A stretch of DNA of 64,000 bases, taken from assembly GCA_019118365.1 (NCBI GenBank), contig DWZA01000004.1, forward strand, positions 37,308-101,307, in the 5' to 3' direction. Of this stretch, positions 1 through 7,739 are shown in pieces; position 1 is the first letter of the stretch, and the number at the start of each line of letters is the position of its first letter. The notes beneath the pieces were generated by a model, which ran no database searches, had not been told where the DNA came from, and saw nothing but the letters and a program-made list of their open reading frames with translations. Origin of the DNA: Candidatus Lachnoclostridium stercoravium. Lineage in GTDB: Bacteria; Bacillota; Clostridia; Lachnospirales; Lachnospiraceae. Both the position numbers and the translations under genes were made by a program.

Positions 1-126
1 GGACTTTTACGATTTTGCTAAGAGTTCCTAAAGATGGCTGCAAAGTCACACGTTTTCAGACCGCTTTTCTATGGCCGTTTTAAGCTTCTGTTACAAGATG
101 TTTTACTTTGAGAATTGCAGAAACCG

Positions 127-339
127 CTACTCTTTCTGCTCCTCGTCATCTATGTATTCGATGATATCGGAAACTCCGCAGTGGAGCAGTTTGCACAGTT
201 GATTAATGGTATTGGTGGAAACGCTGTTTCCCTGCCGGATACTGTAGTAAGTGGCCCGGCTGAAGCCTTCTTTCTGCAGCCTGTAAGAGGTGATCTTTTT
301 GTCTTTCATTGTCTGAAACAATGGTCTGTAACTTATCAT
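127..339 (-). CDS. small XRE/Cro-type helix-turn-helix regulator
   Basis: A 70-residue protein that is essentially one Cro/C1-type DNA-binding domain. The recognition-helix region reads SRATYYSIRQGNSVSTNTI, followed by the typical C-terminal part with INQLCKLLHCGVSDIIEYID. The length matches the many single-domain XRE regulators of clostridia that have no sensor domain. The ATG at 339 has GGAGG six bases upstream (346-350 on the complement). It is transcribed away from the small membrane protein gene at 510, so it may act on that promoter, but that is inference from position only. The target is unknown. Confidence 0.85.
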   Translation of the reverse strand: MISYRPLFQTMKDKKITSYRLQKEGFSRATYYSIRQGNSVSTNTINQLCKLLHCGVSDIIEYIDDEEQKE

Positions 340-390
340 ATATAACCTCCCGCTTCTTAATGCTTTTAAGTATATATGCCCGGAAAACAG

Positions 391-419
391 TTGGATATGT
401 GTGAAAAAACGAGTATATT
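391..419 (+). promoter_or_regulatory. sigma-A-type promoter before the small membrane protein
   Basis: TTGGAT (391-396), a 17-base spacer, then TATATT (414-419). It reads toward 510 and is followed within about 20 bases by a terminator-like hairpin. It was found by eye and has no experimental support. Confidence 0.45.
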
Positions 420-435
420 TTTGCTTTGGAAGAGA

Positions 436-460
436 ATCCTGTTAAGCAGGATCTTTTTTT
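436..460 (+). terminator. intrinsic terminator or attenuator hairpin in a leader
   Basis: ATCCTG, loop TTAAG, CAGGAT, then a run of seven to eight T. It lies between the predicted promoter (391-419) and the gene at 510. It could therefore end transcription early (attenuation), or end a very short RNA. Confidence 0.55.
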
Positions 461-509
461 AAAACCAAAAGACGCAGGATTTCGTCTTATAGGTAAAGGA
501 GGCGAAAAT

Positions 510-683
510 ATGAGAAACAATATATTAGTAAACGTTCTGCTGAGCATAATTACGGTCCTGACAGTTTCTGTCCTGTATCTTCTCTATCAGAACCGCATGG
601 CTGAAGACATGATCCGGGAATTGAACCAGAATTATGAGGAGCTGGCGGCGGAGATCGCCGTCTGCGAAGCAAAAAAAGAGTGA
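510..683 (+). CDS. small single-pass membrane protein with coiled coil
   Basis: 57 residues. Residues 5-26 are a hydrophobic helix (ILVNVLLSIITVLTVSVLYL), followed by a charged, glutamate-rich helix ending in LAAEIAVCEAKKE that could form a short coiled coil. The ATG at 510 is preceded by AAAGGAGGCGAAAAT, an ideal ribosome binding site; a longer in-frame start at 426 has none and would run through the terminator hairpin. No family is recognised. The shape, a membrane anchor plus a cytosolic or extracytosolic helix, is like small FtsL/FtsB-type or stress-related peptides, but there is no sequence basis for naming one. Confidence 0.6.
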   Translation: MRNNILVNVLLSIITVLTVSVLYLLYQNRMAEDMIRELNQNYEELAAEIAVCEAKKE

Positions 684-818
684 CCGCAGCGCGTGCAAAA
701 ATAAGAACAAAAGCCAGAAACCTTGAAAATTGCCTGTTTATGCGGTAGTATGAATGCAGAATATCGCAGGAATCAGCCGCGCGGATATCAGTCCGTTCAG
801 ACGGCGCAAGGAGGAGTT

Positions 819-2477
819 ATGGCAGGAACGAGGCAGAGAAAAACGATCGTCATTGGACATAAAAATCCGGATACAGACTCCATCTGCTCCGCGATCGCTT
901 ACGCGAACCTGAAAAGGGCGCTTACCGGAAAGGTGTATCAGCCGGGACGGGCGGGGCAGATCAATGAAGAGACGAGATTTGTACTGGATTATTTTGGAGC
1001 GAAGGAACCGAATTTTGTAGAAAACGTAAAGACGCAGGTAAAGGACATCGAGATCAGGGAAACAGAAGGCGTGGCCAGGAATATTTCCCTGAAAAAGGCA
1101 TGGAATCTTATGCAGAAGCTGGGAGTCGTGACCCTTCCTGTGGTTGCGGACGGGATTCTGGAAGGCCTGATCACAGTAGGAGATATTACAAGATCCTACA
1201 TGAACGTATACGACAGCAGCATCTTATCAAAGGCGCAGACCCAGTACTCCAATATCCTGGAGACGCTGGAGGGGCTTATGCTGATCGGGGATGAGAGCGA
1301 ATATTTCGACAAGGGCAAGGTCCTGATCGCGGCAGCCAATCCGGATATGATGGAATACTACATCCAGCCCCACGACCTGGTGATCCTGGGCAACCGCTAT
1401 GAATCCCAGCTTTGCGCCATCGAGATGGAGGCGGACTGCATCATCGTATGCGAGGGCGCGGCGGTTTCCATGACCATTAAAAAGCTGGCCCAGGAAAGAG
1501 GCTGCAAGGTGATGACTACGCCTTACGACGCCTATACGGCGGCCCGTCTGATCAACCAGAGCATGCCCATCAGCTATTTTATGAAGACAGAGAACCTGAT
1601 CACTTTTGAGAGAGACGATTATATCGACGATATCCGGGAAGTTATGGCCAGCAAACGTCACAGAGATTTTCCGATCCTGGATAAGGATGGAAAATATTAC
1701 GGCATGATCTCCAGGCGGAACCTTTTAGGAGCCAGAGGAAAGCAGATCATCCTGGTGGACCACAATGAAAAGACCCAGGCGGTAGAAGGCGTGGAGAGCG
1801 CGGAGATCATGGAGATCATCGATCACCATAAGCTGGGGACAGTAGAAACCATCGCTCCGGTATTTTTCCGGAACCAGCCGTTAGGCTGCACGGCGACCAT
1901 TATTTTCCAGATGTATAAGGAAGCCGGACAGGAGATCCCAAAACAGATCGCAGGCCTGCTCTGCAGCGCGATCATTTCCGACACCCTTTTGTTCCGGTCG
2001 CCTACCTGCACGCCGGTAGACAAGGCGGCGGCTATGGAGCTGGCAGAGATCGCAGAGATCGAGATCGAAAAATATGCGGGGAAGATGTTCGCTGCGGGAA
2101 GCAATCTGAAAGATAAGACCGTAGAGGAGATATTTTATCAGGATTATAAACGGTTTGAAGCGGGAAAGACATCTTTTGGCGTGGGCCAGATCAGCTCGGT
2201 AAATGAAAATGAGCTGGAGAGCCTGAAGGAACGGCTGCTTCCTTATATCCAGGAAAAGCAGAAGGAGCAGGGGATCGACATGCTCTTTTACATGCTCACC
2301 AATATCCTTACCCAGAGCACTACGCTGCTGTGCGCCGGGCAGGGAGCCAGACAGATGGTATCCGCAGCTTTCCATGTAGGCGAGGATCAGGAAAAAGACG
2401 GAGAGGTCCTGCTCCCTAACGTGGTATCCAGGAAGAAACAGCTGATCCCTGTTATCATGATGACCCTTCAGGGGTAA
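819..2477 (+). CDS. ppaC: manganese-dependent inorganic pyrophosphatase with CBS/DRTGG regulatory insert
   Basis: 552 residues. It hydrolyses pyrophosphate to phosphate in the cytosol (family II PPase, DHH superfamily). Metal-binding motifs are present in order: GHKNPDTDS near residue 15, VDHNE in the middle, IDHHKLG shortly after, and SRKKQ near the C-terminus, which binds pyrophosphate. Between the first two motifs lie a pair of CBS-type segments split by a DRTGG-like domain. This is the arrangement of nucleotide-regulated CBS-PPases, in which adenine nucleotides tune activity. The start at 819 has AAGGAGGAG just upstream; an earlier in-frame TTG at 723 has no site. The gene 25 bases downstream is probably co-transcribed. 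Confidence 0.93.
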   Translation: MAGTRQRKTIVIGHKNPDTDSICSAIAYANLKRALTGKVYQPGRAGQINEETRFVLDYFGAKEPNFVENVKTQVKDIEIRETEGVARNISLKKAWNLMQKLGVVTLPVVADGILEGLITVGDITRSYMNVYDSSILSKAQTQYSNILETLEGLMLIGDESEYFDKGKVLIAAANPDMMEYYIQPHDLVILGNRYESQLCAIEMEADCIIVCEGAAVSMTIKKLAQERGCKVMTTPYDAYTAARLINQSMPISYFMKTENLITFERDDYIDDIREVMASKRHRDFPILDKDGKYYGMISRRNLLGARGKQIILVDHNEKTQAVEGVESAEIMEIIDHHKLGTVETIAPVFFRNQPLGCTATIIFQMYKEAGQEIPKQIAGLLCSAIISDTLLFRSPTCTPVDKAAAMELAEIAEIEIEKYAGKMFAAGSNLKDKTVEEIFYQDYKRFEAGKTSFGVGQISSVNENELESLKERLLPYIQEKQKEQGIDMLFYMLTNILTQSTTLLCAGQGARQMVSAAFHVGEDQEKDGEVLLPNVVSRKKQLIPVIMMTLQG

Positions 2478-2501
2478 TAACGCCAGCAGCAGGGAGAGAT
2501 T

Positions 2502-3197
2502 ATGGGAAAATACGCATTTAAACCAGGAAATATGATCTATCCGGTTCCGGCTGTCCTGGTAAGCGCGGCGGACCGGGAAGGAAATACGAATATATTTACT
2601 GCCGCATGGACGGGCACCATATGCACCAACCCGCCTATGGCTTACATCTCCGTCAGGCCGGAGAGGTACTCCTATCATATGATCCGGGAAACAGGGGAAT
2701 TTGTCATCAACCTGACCACGAAAGAGCTGGCCAGGGCGGCGGATTACTGCGGAGTGCGTTCCGGACGGGACGTGGATAAATGGAAAGAGATGAAGCTGAC
2801 TCCTGTAAAGGGGAGGGAAGTTTCCGTTCCATTGATCGGGGAAAGCCCGGTGAACATTGAATGCAGGGTGACCGAGGTGAAGGAGCTGGGATCCCACCAC
2901 ATGTTCCTGGCGCAGGTAGTCGCCGTATCTGTAGACGAGGCATATATGGATGAAAACGGCCGCTTTGACTTAAACGCTTCCGGCCTGATCGCCTATTCCC
3001 ACGGCCAGTACCGGGAGCTGGGAGAAAACCTTGGCGGATTTGGATTTTCCGTGCAGAAGAATGCAAAAAAGAGCGGAAAGCCGCCGGCAAAAAGAAACAG
3101 ACAGAAAGACAACAGGAGAGACAGCAATGAAAAAAAACGTGACATTGATCGGAATGCCGTCGTCGGGCAAAAGCACCGTCGGAGTCCTATTGGCTAA
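2502..3197 (+). CDS. flavin reductase family protein (FMN-binding split barrel)
   Basis: 231 residues. The N-terminal 190 residues match the FMN-binding split-barrel flavin reductase family: PVPAVLVSAADREGNTNIFT, then TGTICTNPPMAYISVRPERY, then GEFVINLTT. Such proteins bind FMN and either reduce free flavin with NAD(P)H or act as small flavoproteins. The physiological partner cannot be told here. The last roughly 40 residues are a lysine/arginine-rich tail, and its final 71 bases overlap the next gene in another frame. The start at 2502 follows GGGAGAG. It is probably in one operon with the pyrophosphatase upstream. Confidence 0.88.
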   Translation: MGKYAFKPGNMIYPVPAVLVSAADREGNTNIFTAAWTGTICTNPPMAYISVRPERYSYHMIRETGEFVINLTTKELARAADYCGVRSGRDVDKWKEMKLTPVKGREVSVPLIGESPVNIECRVTEVKELGSHHMFLAQVVAVSVDEAYMDENGRFDLNASGLIAYSHGQYRELGENLGGFGFSVQKNAKKSGKPPAKRNRQKDNRRDSNEKKRDIDRNAVVGQKHRRSPIG

Positions 3198-3636
3198 AAA
3201 ACTGGGATATTCCTTTGTGGACGGAGATATCATTATCCAGGAAAAGGAGAAGAAGCTGTTAAAGGAACTGATCGCCGAGCATGGGATCGAGGGATTCTGG
3301 AAGATCGAAGAAAAGTATAACGCGGAACTTGACGTGGAGCATTCCGTGATCGCGCCGGGTGGAAGCGTGATCTACGGCCCCAAAGCCATGGAGCACTTAA
3401 AAGAGATCAGCGTGATCGTGTATCTGAAGATGTCCTGCGAAGAGGTGGAAAAACGGATCGGGGATCCGGTAAACAGAGGCGTTACGCTGAAAGAAGGATG
3501 GACGCTTAGGGATCTGTACAACGAAAGGGTCCCCTATTATGAAAAATATGCGGATATCACAGTGGATGAGGAAAATCTGACCCTGGGAGAAACGCTGGAT
3601 GAGATCTGCAGGAAACTGTCCGGACGCCTTGCATAA
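3127..3636 (+). CDS. shikimate kinase-like P-loop kinase (atypical)
   Basis: 169 residues, the usual length of shikimate kinase. Walker A is GMPSSGKST near residue 9, the DxD-like FVDGD follows, and a RVPYYEKYAD segment lies near the end. However, residues that bind shikimate in true AroK/AroL differ: the FRxxE motif is FWKIEE, the glycine triplet is reduced to PGGS, and the lid RPLL is NRGV. It may be a related small-molecule kinase rather than the aromatic-pathway enzyme; aroC lies 35 kb away. The ATG at 3127 follows CAGGAGAG and lies inside the preceding coding region (71-base overlap), so translational coupling is likely. Confidence 0.75.
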   Translation: MKKNVTLIGMPSSGKSTVGVLLAKKLGYSFVDGDIIIQEKEKKLLKELIAEHGIEGFWKIEEKYNAELDVEHSVIAPGGSVIYGPKAMEHLKEISVIVYLKMSCEEVEKRIGDPVNRGVTLKEGWTLRDLYNERVPYYEKYADITVDEENLTLGETLDEICRKLSGRLA

Positions 3637-3674
3637 GCTGCAGGAGAATGAAGCAGAAGAAGGAGAGCAAAACG

Positions 3675-4130
3675 ATGACGATCAAAGGAACGGTTCTTTA
3701 CTACACGCCAGAGAAGACAGAAAGAACAGCGAAGCTGAAAGCAGTTTTTGTCCGCCAGGGCTTAAGGATCCGCAACGTCGGAAAAGACGAACTGGGAGAA
3801 ACCGTAGGATATCTGGCAGGGATCCGGGGATATGAGCCCTTCAGGCCGGCTTCTGCAAAAGCACAGGAAGAAGCTGCGGGAGAGGGAGCTGGTGAAAACG
3901 GCGAGATCAGCGAAATCAACAAGATCGGAGAGATCCCGGAAGAGGTCCTGGTGATGAAGGGATTTACCAGCCGCCAGATCGACGACCTCCTTTTGGGGAT
4001 CCGCAAGGCGGGGCTTCCTAAGATCGCTCTGAAAGCGATCATTACGGACCAGAACGCCGGATGGACCTTTTATCACCTCTATGAAGAGATCAAAAAAGAG
4101 CATGAGGCCATGAGTCAGGCCAGAGAGTAA
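3675..4130 (+). CDS. DUF3783 domain protein
   Basis: 151 residues from the ATG at 3675, which has AAGGAG nine bases before it; an in-frame ATG at 3648 with GCAGGAG is also possible and would give 160 residues. It begins GTVLYYTPEKTERTAKLKAV and ends with a helical region containing LPKIALKAIITDQNAGWTF, the pattern of the DUF3783 family of Bacillota. A charged linker rich in Glu, Gly and Ala (about residues 60-85) separates the two halves. The function is unknown. It closes the operon that starts with the pyrophosphatase, and a hairpin follows at 4187. Confidence 0.8.
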   Translation: MTIKGTVLYYTPEKTERTAKLKAVFVRQGLRIRNVGKDELGETVGYLAGIRGYEPFRPASAKAQEEAAGEGAGENGEISEINKIGEIPEEVLVMKGFTSRQIDDLLLGIRKAGLPKIALKAIITDQNAGWTFYHLYEEIKKEHEAMSQARE

Positions 4131-4186
4131 GCAGCAATTATGAAATGTATCAGTTCTGGCGCACAGCTGAACTATAAAATAAACCA

Positions 4187-4215
4187 AACAGGAGGGCTTT
4201 GCGGCCCTCCTGTTT
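4187..4215. terminator. hairpin between convergent genes
   Basis: AACAGGAGGGC, a short loop, then GCCCTCCTGTT. The stem is strong but the T-run is poor on both sides. It sits between the DUF3783 gene and the oppositely oriented HPr-like gene. Confidence 0.6.
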
Positions 4216-4267
4216 GCTGCGAAGTACTAAGCAAAACGCTTATGCGTCTTGTCGGATCTTATTCACT

Positions 4268-4513
4268 TTACTCCTGAAAGATACAACGGATTCTCTGTGC
4301 AGCTTCCTTCTCATCAGAACCGCTCAAATAAAATATTAACCGTTTGCCATCAGGTTCAAATCTTTTCTGCATTGCATCGTAATCTTTTACATCAATGGTA
4401 GAATCGGCGCTCTGAATTTGGATGGTACAGCTAAAATATCGGGCAGTCTGAATCAGATAAGAGATAGGAAGTGTACGGTAAGGAGCAGTGATGTTCAGCT
4501 GCTTTGCTAACAT
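4268..4513 (-). CDS. HPr-like protein lacking the phosphorylated histidine
   Basis: 81 residues, the length of HPr of the phosphotransferase system. The pattern fits: a first strand (QLNITAP), a helix (YLIQTARYFSCTIQIQSADS), and a C-terminal FYLSGSDEKEAAQRI similar to the ISASGADE region of HPr. The loop that carries His15 (GIHARP in HPr) reads YRTLP here, and the Ser46 region (SIMGVMSL) reads DYDAMQKR, so neither phosphorylation site is present. It is probably a non-catalytic relative, perhaps regulatory. The start at 4513 follows AAGGAGGGG. Confidence 0.6.
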   Translation of the reverse strand: MLAKQLNITAPYRTLPISYLIQTARYFSCTIQIQSADSTIDVKDYDAMQKRFEPDGKRLIFYLSGSDEKEAAQRIRCIFQE

Positions 4514-4684
4514 AGAGGAACCCCTCCTTTTCTCTTAAAAGATAAACTACCAACATTTACACTACCAGTATAGCACAAATGAATTGAATATACAATACAA
4601 CTAGATGAAATAAATAATCAAATATCTGTAACGATTTTGTTAAATTATTGAATAATATGTTGTGATCCTGACCTGTGAAACACT

Positions 4685-6088
4685 TTAACGGCTTTTTAAA
4701 ATACTCCTGGCAACGCTGATCCCGTTGGCAGACGCCTGCTGCAGTCCGCGGGTAACGGAAGCGCCGTCTCCGATCGCCCGTAAGCCCCGGATACTTGTTT
4801 CAAAGTCTTTGTTTACCACAACTTTATTAGAATAAAATTTCACCTCTACTCCATAAAGAAGCGTCTCGTCGCTGGCAATGCCCGGCGTCACTTTGTTCAG
4901 AGCCAGAAGCATTTCTTTGATATCCACCATGATCCGATGAGGGAACACAAGGGAAAGATCTCCGGGAACCGCGTCCTTTAAAGTAGGGATCAGGTTGTTG
5001 CGGCACAAACGTTCTTCTGTTGTCCGTCTGCCCCTCTGAAAATCCCCGAAGGTCTGGACAAGGATCTTTCCGTCGCAGAGCATGTTGCTTAGCTGGGCGA
5101 TGTGCTTGCCGTATTCGATAGGAGTTTTAAAGGGTTTTGTAAAGTTTTTCGATACCAGGAGCGCAAAATTAGTATTGTGTGTTTTGAACTCCTTGGATTT
5201 ATAAGCGTGGCCGTTTACAACAGCAAGGCCGTTTTCATAATATTCCGTAGCCACTTCCCCGGAAGGGTTGGTACAGAAGGTGCGCACCTTATCGTCAAAA
5301 GTCGGGGTATAGTATACAAGCTTCGCCTCGTAAAGGTTTTCGTTTAAGAACTTCATTACCTCATCCCGGACCTCGACCCGCACACCGATATCTACAGTTC
5401 CTACTTCTGTCTCGATCCCGTGATCGCCGCATATATGGCTGAACCAGTCGGAGCCTTCCCGGCCGATGGCCGCGATCACCTCAGGAGCGTAATAGGTTTC
5501 GCCTTTATCCGTAACCACGCCCTTCGCCTCTCCATTTTCAATGATGATGTCATTTACCATGGTGTTAAATTCGATGTGGATACCGTTGGAAAGGAGATGT
5601 TCCTGAAGGCGGGTGTAGATTTTATACCCCTCTTCCGTACCAAGGTGGCGGATCGGACATTCGATCAGCTTCAGATTTGCGGTAATAGCCTTGCGGCGGA
5701 TCTTTTCGATCTCCTTTTGCTTATCTACGCCGTAGACATTGGTATCTGCTCCGAATTTCAGGTAAATATCGTCGGATTCTTTAATAAGCTCCAGAGCTTT
5801 GTCATATCCCAGGATCTCCGGAAGGTTTCCGCCTACGTCCGGGGAAAGAGAAAGCTTTCCGTCGGAAAAGGCTCCGGCTCCTGCGAATCCGGTGGTGATG
5901 GAACAGGGCTTGCAGCCTACGCACACCTTTGTGGTACGTTTGGGACACACCCGGTTTTCAATGGGACGTCCTTTTTCGATCATAAGGATCTTCATATCCG
6001 GGCGCTCGTGGATCAGAGTATAAGCGCAGAAAATGCCGGAAGGCCCGGCGCCGATGATGATCACGTCAAACTGGCTTCCAGAATTCAT
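4685..6088 (-). CDS. FAD-dependent dehydrogenase (NAD(P)/FAD oxidoreductase, COG2509 type)
   Basis: 467 residues. The N-terminal dinucleotide-binding motif is IIIGAGPSGIFCAYTL, with MIEKG ending the second strand. A cysteine-rich stretch (CPKRTTKVCVGCKPC, residues 48-62) and the motif GFAGAGAFSDGKLSL are typical of the uncharacterised FAD-dependent dehydrogenase group common in clostridia. The C-terminal GDGASVTRGLQQASANG is the conserved FAD-contacting end. The substrate is unknown. It stands alone, and its upstream region is occupied by the repeat at 6119. Confidence 0.88.
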   Translation of the reverse strand: MNSGSQFDVIIIGAGPSGIFCAYTLIHERPDMKILMIEKGRPIENRVCPKRTTKVCVGCKPCSITTGFAGAGAFSDGKLSLSPDVGGNLPEILGYDKALELIKESDDIYLKFGADTNVYGVDKQKEIEKIRRKAITANLKLIECPIRHLGTEEGYKIYTRLQEHLLSNGIHIEFNTMVNDIIIENGEAKGVVTDKGETYYAPEVIAAIGREGSDWFSHICGDHGIETEVGTVDIGVRVEVRDEVMKFLNENLYEAKLVYYTPTFDDKVRTFCTNPSGEVATEYYENGLAVVNGHAYKSKEFKTHNTNFALLVSKNFTKPFKTPIEYGKHIAQLSNMLCDGKILVQTFGDFQRGRRTTEERLCRNNLIPTLKDAVPGDLSLVFPHRIMVDIKEMLLALNKVTPGIASDETLLYGVEVKFYSNKVVVNKDFETSIRGLRAIGDGASVTRGLQQASANGISVARSILKSR

Positions 6089-6118
6089 AAGTTTTCCCCC
6101 TTAATCAAAAAATAAATA

Positions 6119-6362
6119 TAACAGTTCAGGACGGCAGGAAAACAGGGGCAAAAACAGGCGTTAAGCTTGCTTATAAGCATGCTTTTGCCCCTGTTTTCAT
6201 ATCGGATGGACATCCGATGCTTCTTGTCCGGCACGAGGCCGGGCAAGAAGATGTGCCGTCTGCTACGGTCATAGCAAAGACCCAATGCATATTAGCACAG
6301 GAATATAGAAAATACAAGGAAAATCGTAACTTCCCCTGTTTTCCCGCCGTTCTGAACTGTTA
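6119..6362. repeat. dispersed palindromic repeat, long copy (family member 1)
   Basis: 244 bases bounded by inverted ends TAACAGTTCAGGACGGC and GCCGTTCTGAACTGTTA. Inside are nested palindromes: an ACAGGGGC arm repeated at both sides, a GTTAAGCTTGCTTATAAGC stem, and a CTTCTTGTCCGGC / GCCGGGCAAGAAG stem. The ends and part of the interior recur in the 58-base copy at 55768, and the AAGCTTGCTT and CTTCTTG stems resemble the copies at 36692 and 43099. It fills the space between two genes facing the same way and ends 12 bases from the LacI stop codon. No transposase is encoded, so it fits a MITE- or REP-like element. Confidence 0.8.
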
Positions 6363-6373
6363 CGGAAAATCAA

Positions 6374-7486
6374 CTAATAAGCCGTATTTTTTTCGTGTGC
6401 TCGTGAGCCTGAAAGAGCTTCCCGGCAGGGGCCTGTGGAACTGCGGATCAAAAGCTGCGGATCATATTCGATCTTGTTTACCTGAGGGGCAATACGTGCG
6501 GATGATCCTTTTTTTTCCTGCTTAGGCTGCTTGCTTAAGATCATGTCAACGGCAGCCTGGGCTCTCAGATGAAGATGATGTTCGATCGTGGTGATGGAGG
6601 GAATGGACACGTTGCTGACAAAAATGTTATCGAATCCGCATACAGAGTAATCCTGGGGGACAGAAAAACCATTGTCGGACAGGCATCCGATGATGCCCAG
6701 AGCAGTCATATCATTAACGCCCATCAGGGCTGTTGCAGGGTTGCCTGCGGAAAGAAACTGCGTTGTCAGAGTATAGCCTATTTCGTATTCATAAGGCGTA
6801 GAGCTGGAATCGGATTCATCTAAATGGCTGTCAGAAAAAATATAGAGATTTTTTTCATATCCAGCTTCTTTTAAAGCATATTTCAAGCCTTCCAGACGCT
6901 GTCTGCGGGCAAGGCTCACGTTGTTAAGAGGAGTGGAGAAGAAAGCAAAATGTGTATGTTTTAAAGACAGCAGATATTCGCCCATGATGATCCCAGCCTT
7001 CACGTTGTTCAGTTCAATGGAAGGAATCGTGAGATCTTCATTCTTTTCTCCGATCAGCACGATAGGCACAGAAAGGGAAAGCTGTTCTACCAGCTGGGGA
7101 TAACTGGGGATAAATGTAAAGATGATGCCGGCAAACCTGGATTTGGAAAAATAATCCAGGTAATAAGCTTCGTATTCTTTGTTTCGGGAAGTGTTGCACA
7201 GCAGGATCTTGTATCCCTGAGTCAACGCATATTTCTCAATGGCAGATGTAAGCTGAGTATAGTAAGGATTTGATAATGTAGGTATAAAAACGGCGATGAG
7301 ATTACGGTCCATCGCCGTTATATTTTGAGCGGGCAGGACATATCCTAATTGCCTGGCGGCGTCAAGGACCCGGTTTTTCGTTTCTTCGCTGAAAGAAGGG
7401 CCGATCTTATTATTTAAAACCATAGATACTGTGGCCTGAGAAACGCCGGCCAGGCGCGCCACATCAGTAGAAGTAACTTTTTTCAT
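6374..7486 (-). CDS. LacI family transcriptional regulator
   Basis: 370 residues. The N-terminal helix-turn-helix and hinge are clear: VTSTDVARLAGVSQATVSMV, then NRVLDAARQLGY. The rest is the periplasmic-binding-protein-like ligand domain (LIAVFIPTLSNPYYTQL, MGVNDMTALGIIGCLSDNG, SVCGFDNIF). It should bind a sugar or sugar acid and control the transporter-catabolic operon that starts 250 bases away in the opposite direction. An upstream in-frame ATG at 7498 is possible, but the one at 7486 has GAGGTG in place. The intergenic region carries AT-rich palindromes suited to LacI-type operators. Confidence 0.92.
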   Translation of the reverse strand: MKKVTSTDVARLAGVSQATVSMVLNNKIGPSFSEETKNRVLDAARQLGYVLPAQNITAMDRNLIAVFIPTLSNPYYTQLTSAIEKYALTQGYKILLCNTSRNKEYEAYYLDYFSKSRFAGIIFTFIPSYPQLVEQLSLSVPIVLIGEKNEDLTIPSIELNNVKAGIIMGEYLLSLKHTHFAFFSTPLNNVSLARRQRLEGLKYALKEAGYEKNLYIFSDSHLDESDSSSTPYEYEIGYTLTTQFLSAGNPATALMGVNDMTALGIIGCLSDNGFSVPQDYSVCGFDNIFVSNVSIPSITTIEHHLHLRAQAAVDMILSKQPKQEKKGSSARIAPQVNKIEYDPQLLIRSSTGPCREALSGSRAHEKNTAY

Positions 7487-7629
7487 AGAACACCTCATAG
7501 GGATTAATATTTATAAATTTATTAATATTATAAATGAAGGAAGAAATGTAGTCAATCGCTAAAGAAAAATTGTGGAATATGAATAAAAGTCGTAGAGAAT
7601 ATTTGTATAATTGTGCAAACAGAACAAGG

Positions 7630-7658
7630 TTGACAAATAATATTAATGATGATATTAT
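7630..7658 (+). promoter_or_regulatory. promoter of the Tct transporter operon
   Basis: TTGACA (7630-7635), 17 bases, TATTAT (7653-7658): a near-consensus sigma-A promoter. The AT-rich palindromes around it are candidate operators. Confidence 0.7.
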
Positions 7659-7695
7659 GAAGATGTAAATAATATTAATTAAAATAAAAGAAAAA

Positions 7696-7714
7696 TTATT
7701 AATATTATTAATAA
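7696..7714. promoter_or_regulatory. candidate LacI-family operator
   Basis: TTATTAATATTATTAATAA is a perfect 19-base palindrome with one central base, lying between the promoter and the ribosome binding site. Its position and symmetry suit repression by the divergent LacI protein. The base composition is so AT-rich that chance is a real alternative. Confidence 0.4.
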
Positions 7715-7739
7715 AAATAAATTAAAAGGAGAGGGTAAA

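Noticed and set aside
1881..2900. Long open frame on the minus strand opposite the pyrophosphatase
   Set aside because: It is antisense to two well-supported genes, has no ribosome binding site, and its protein is low-complexity and unlike any family.
5420..6115. 231-residue open frame opposite the FAD dehydrogenase
   Set aside because: Shadow of a clearly coding gene with intact FAD motifs on the other strand.
6085..6285. 66-residue minus-strand open frame upstream of the FAD gene
   Set aside because: It lies within the palindromic repeat, and its content is explained by the repeat.
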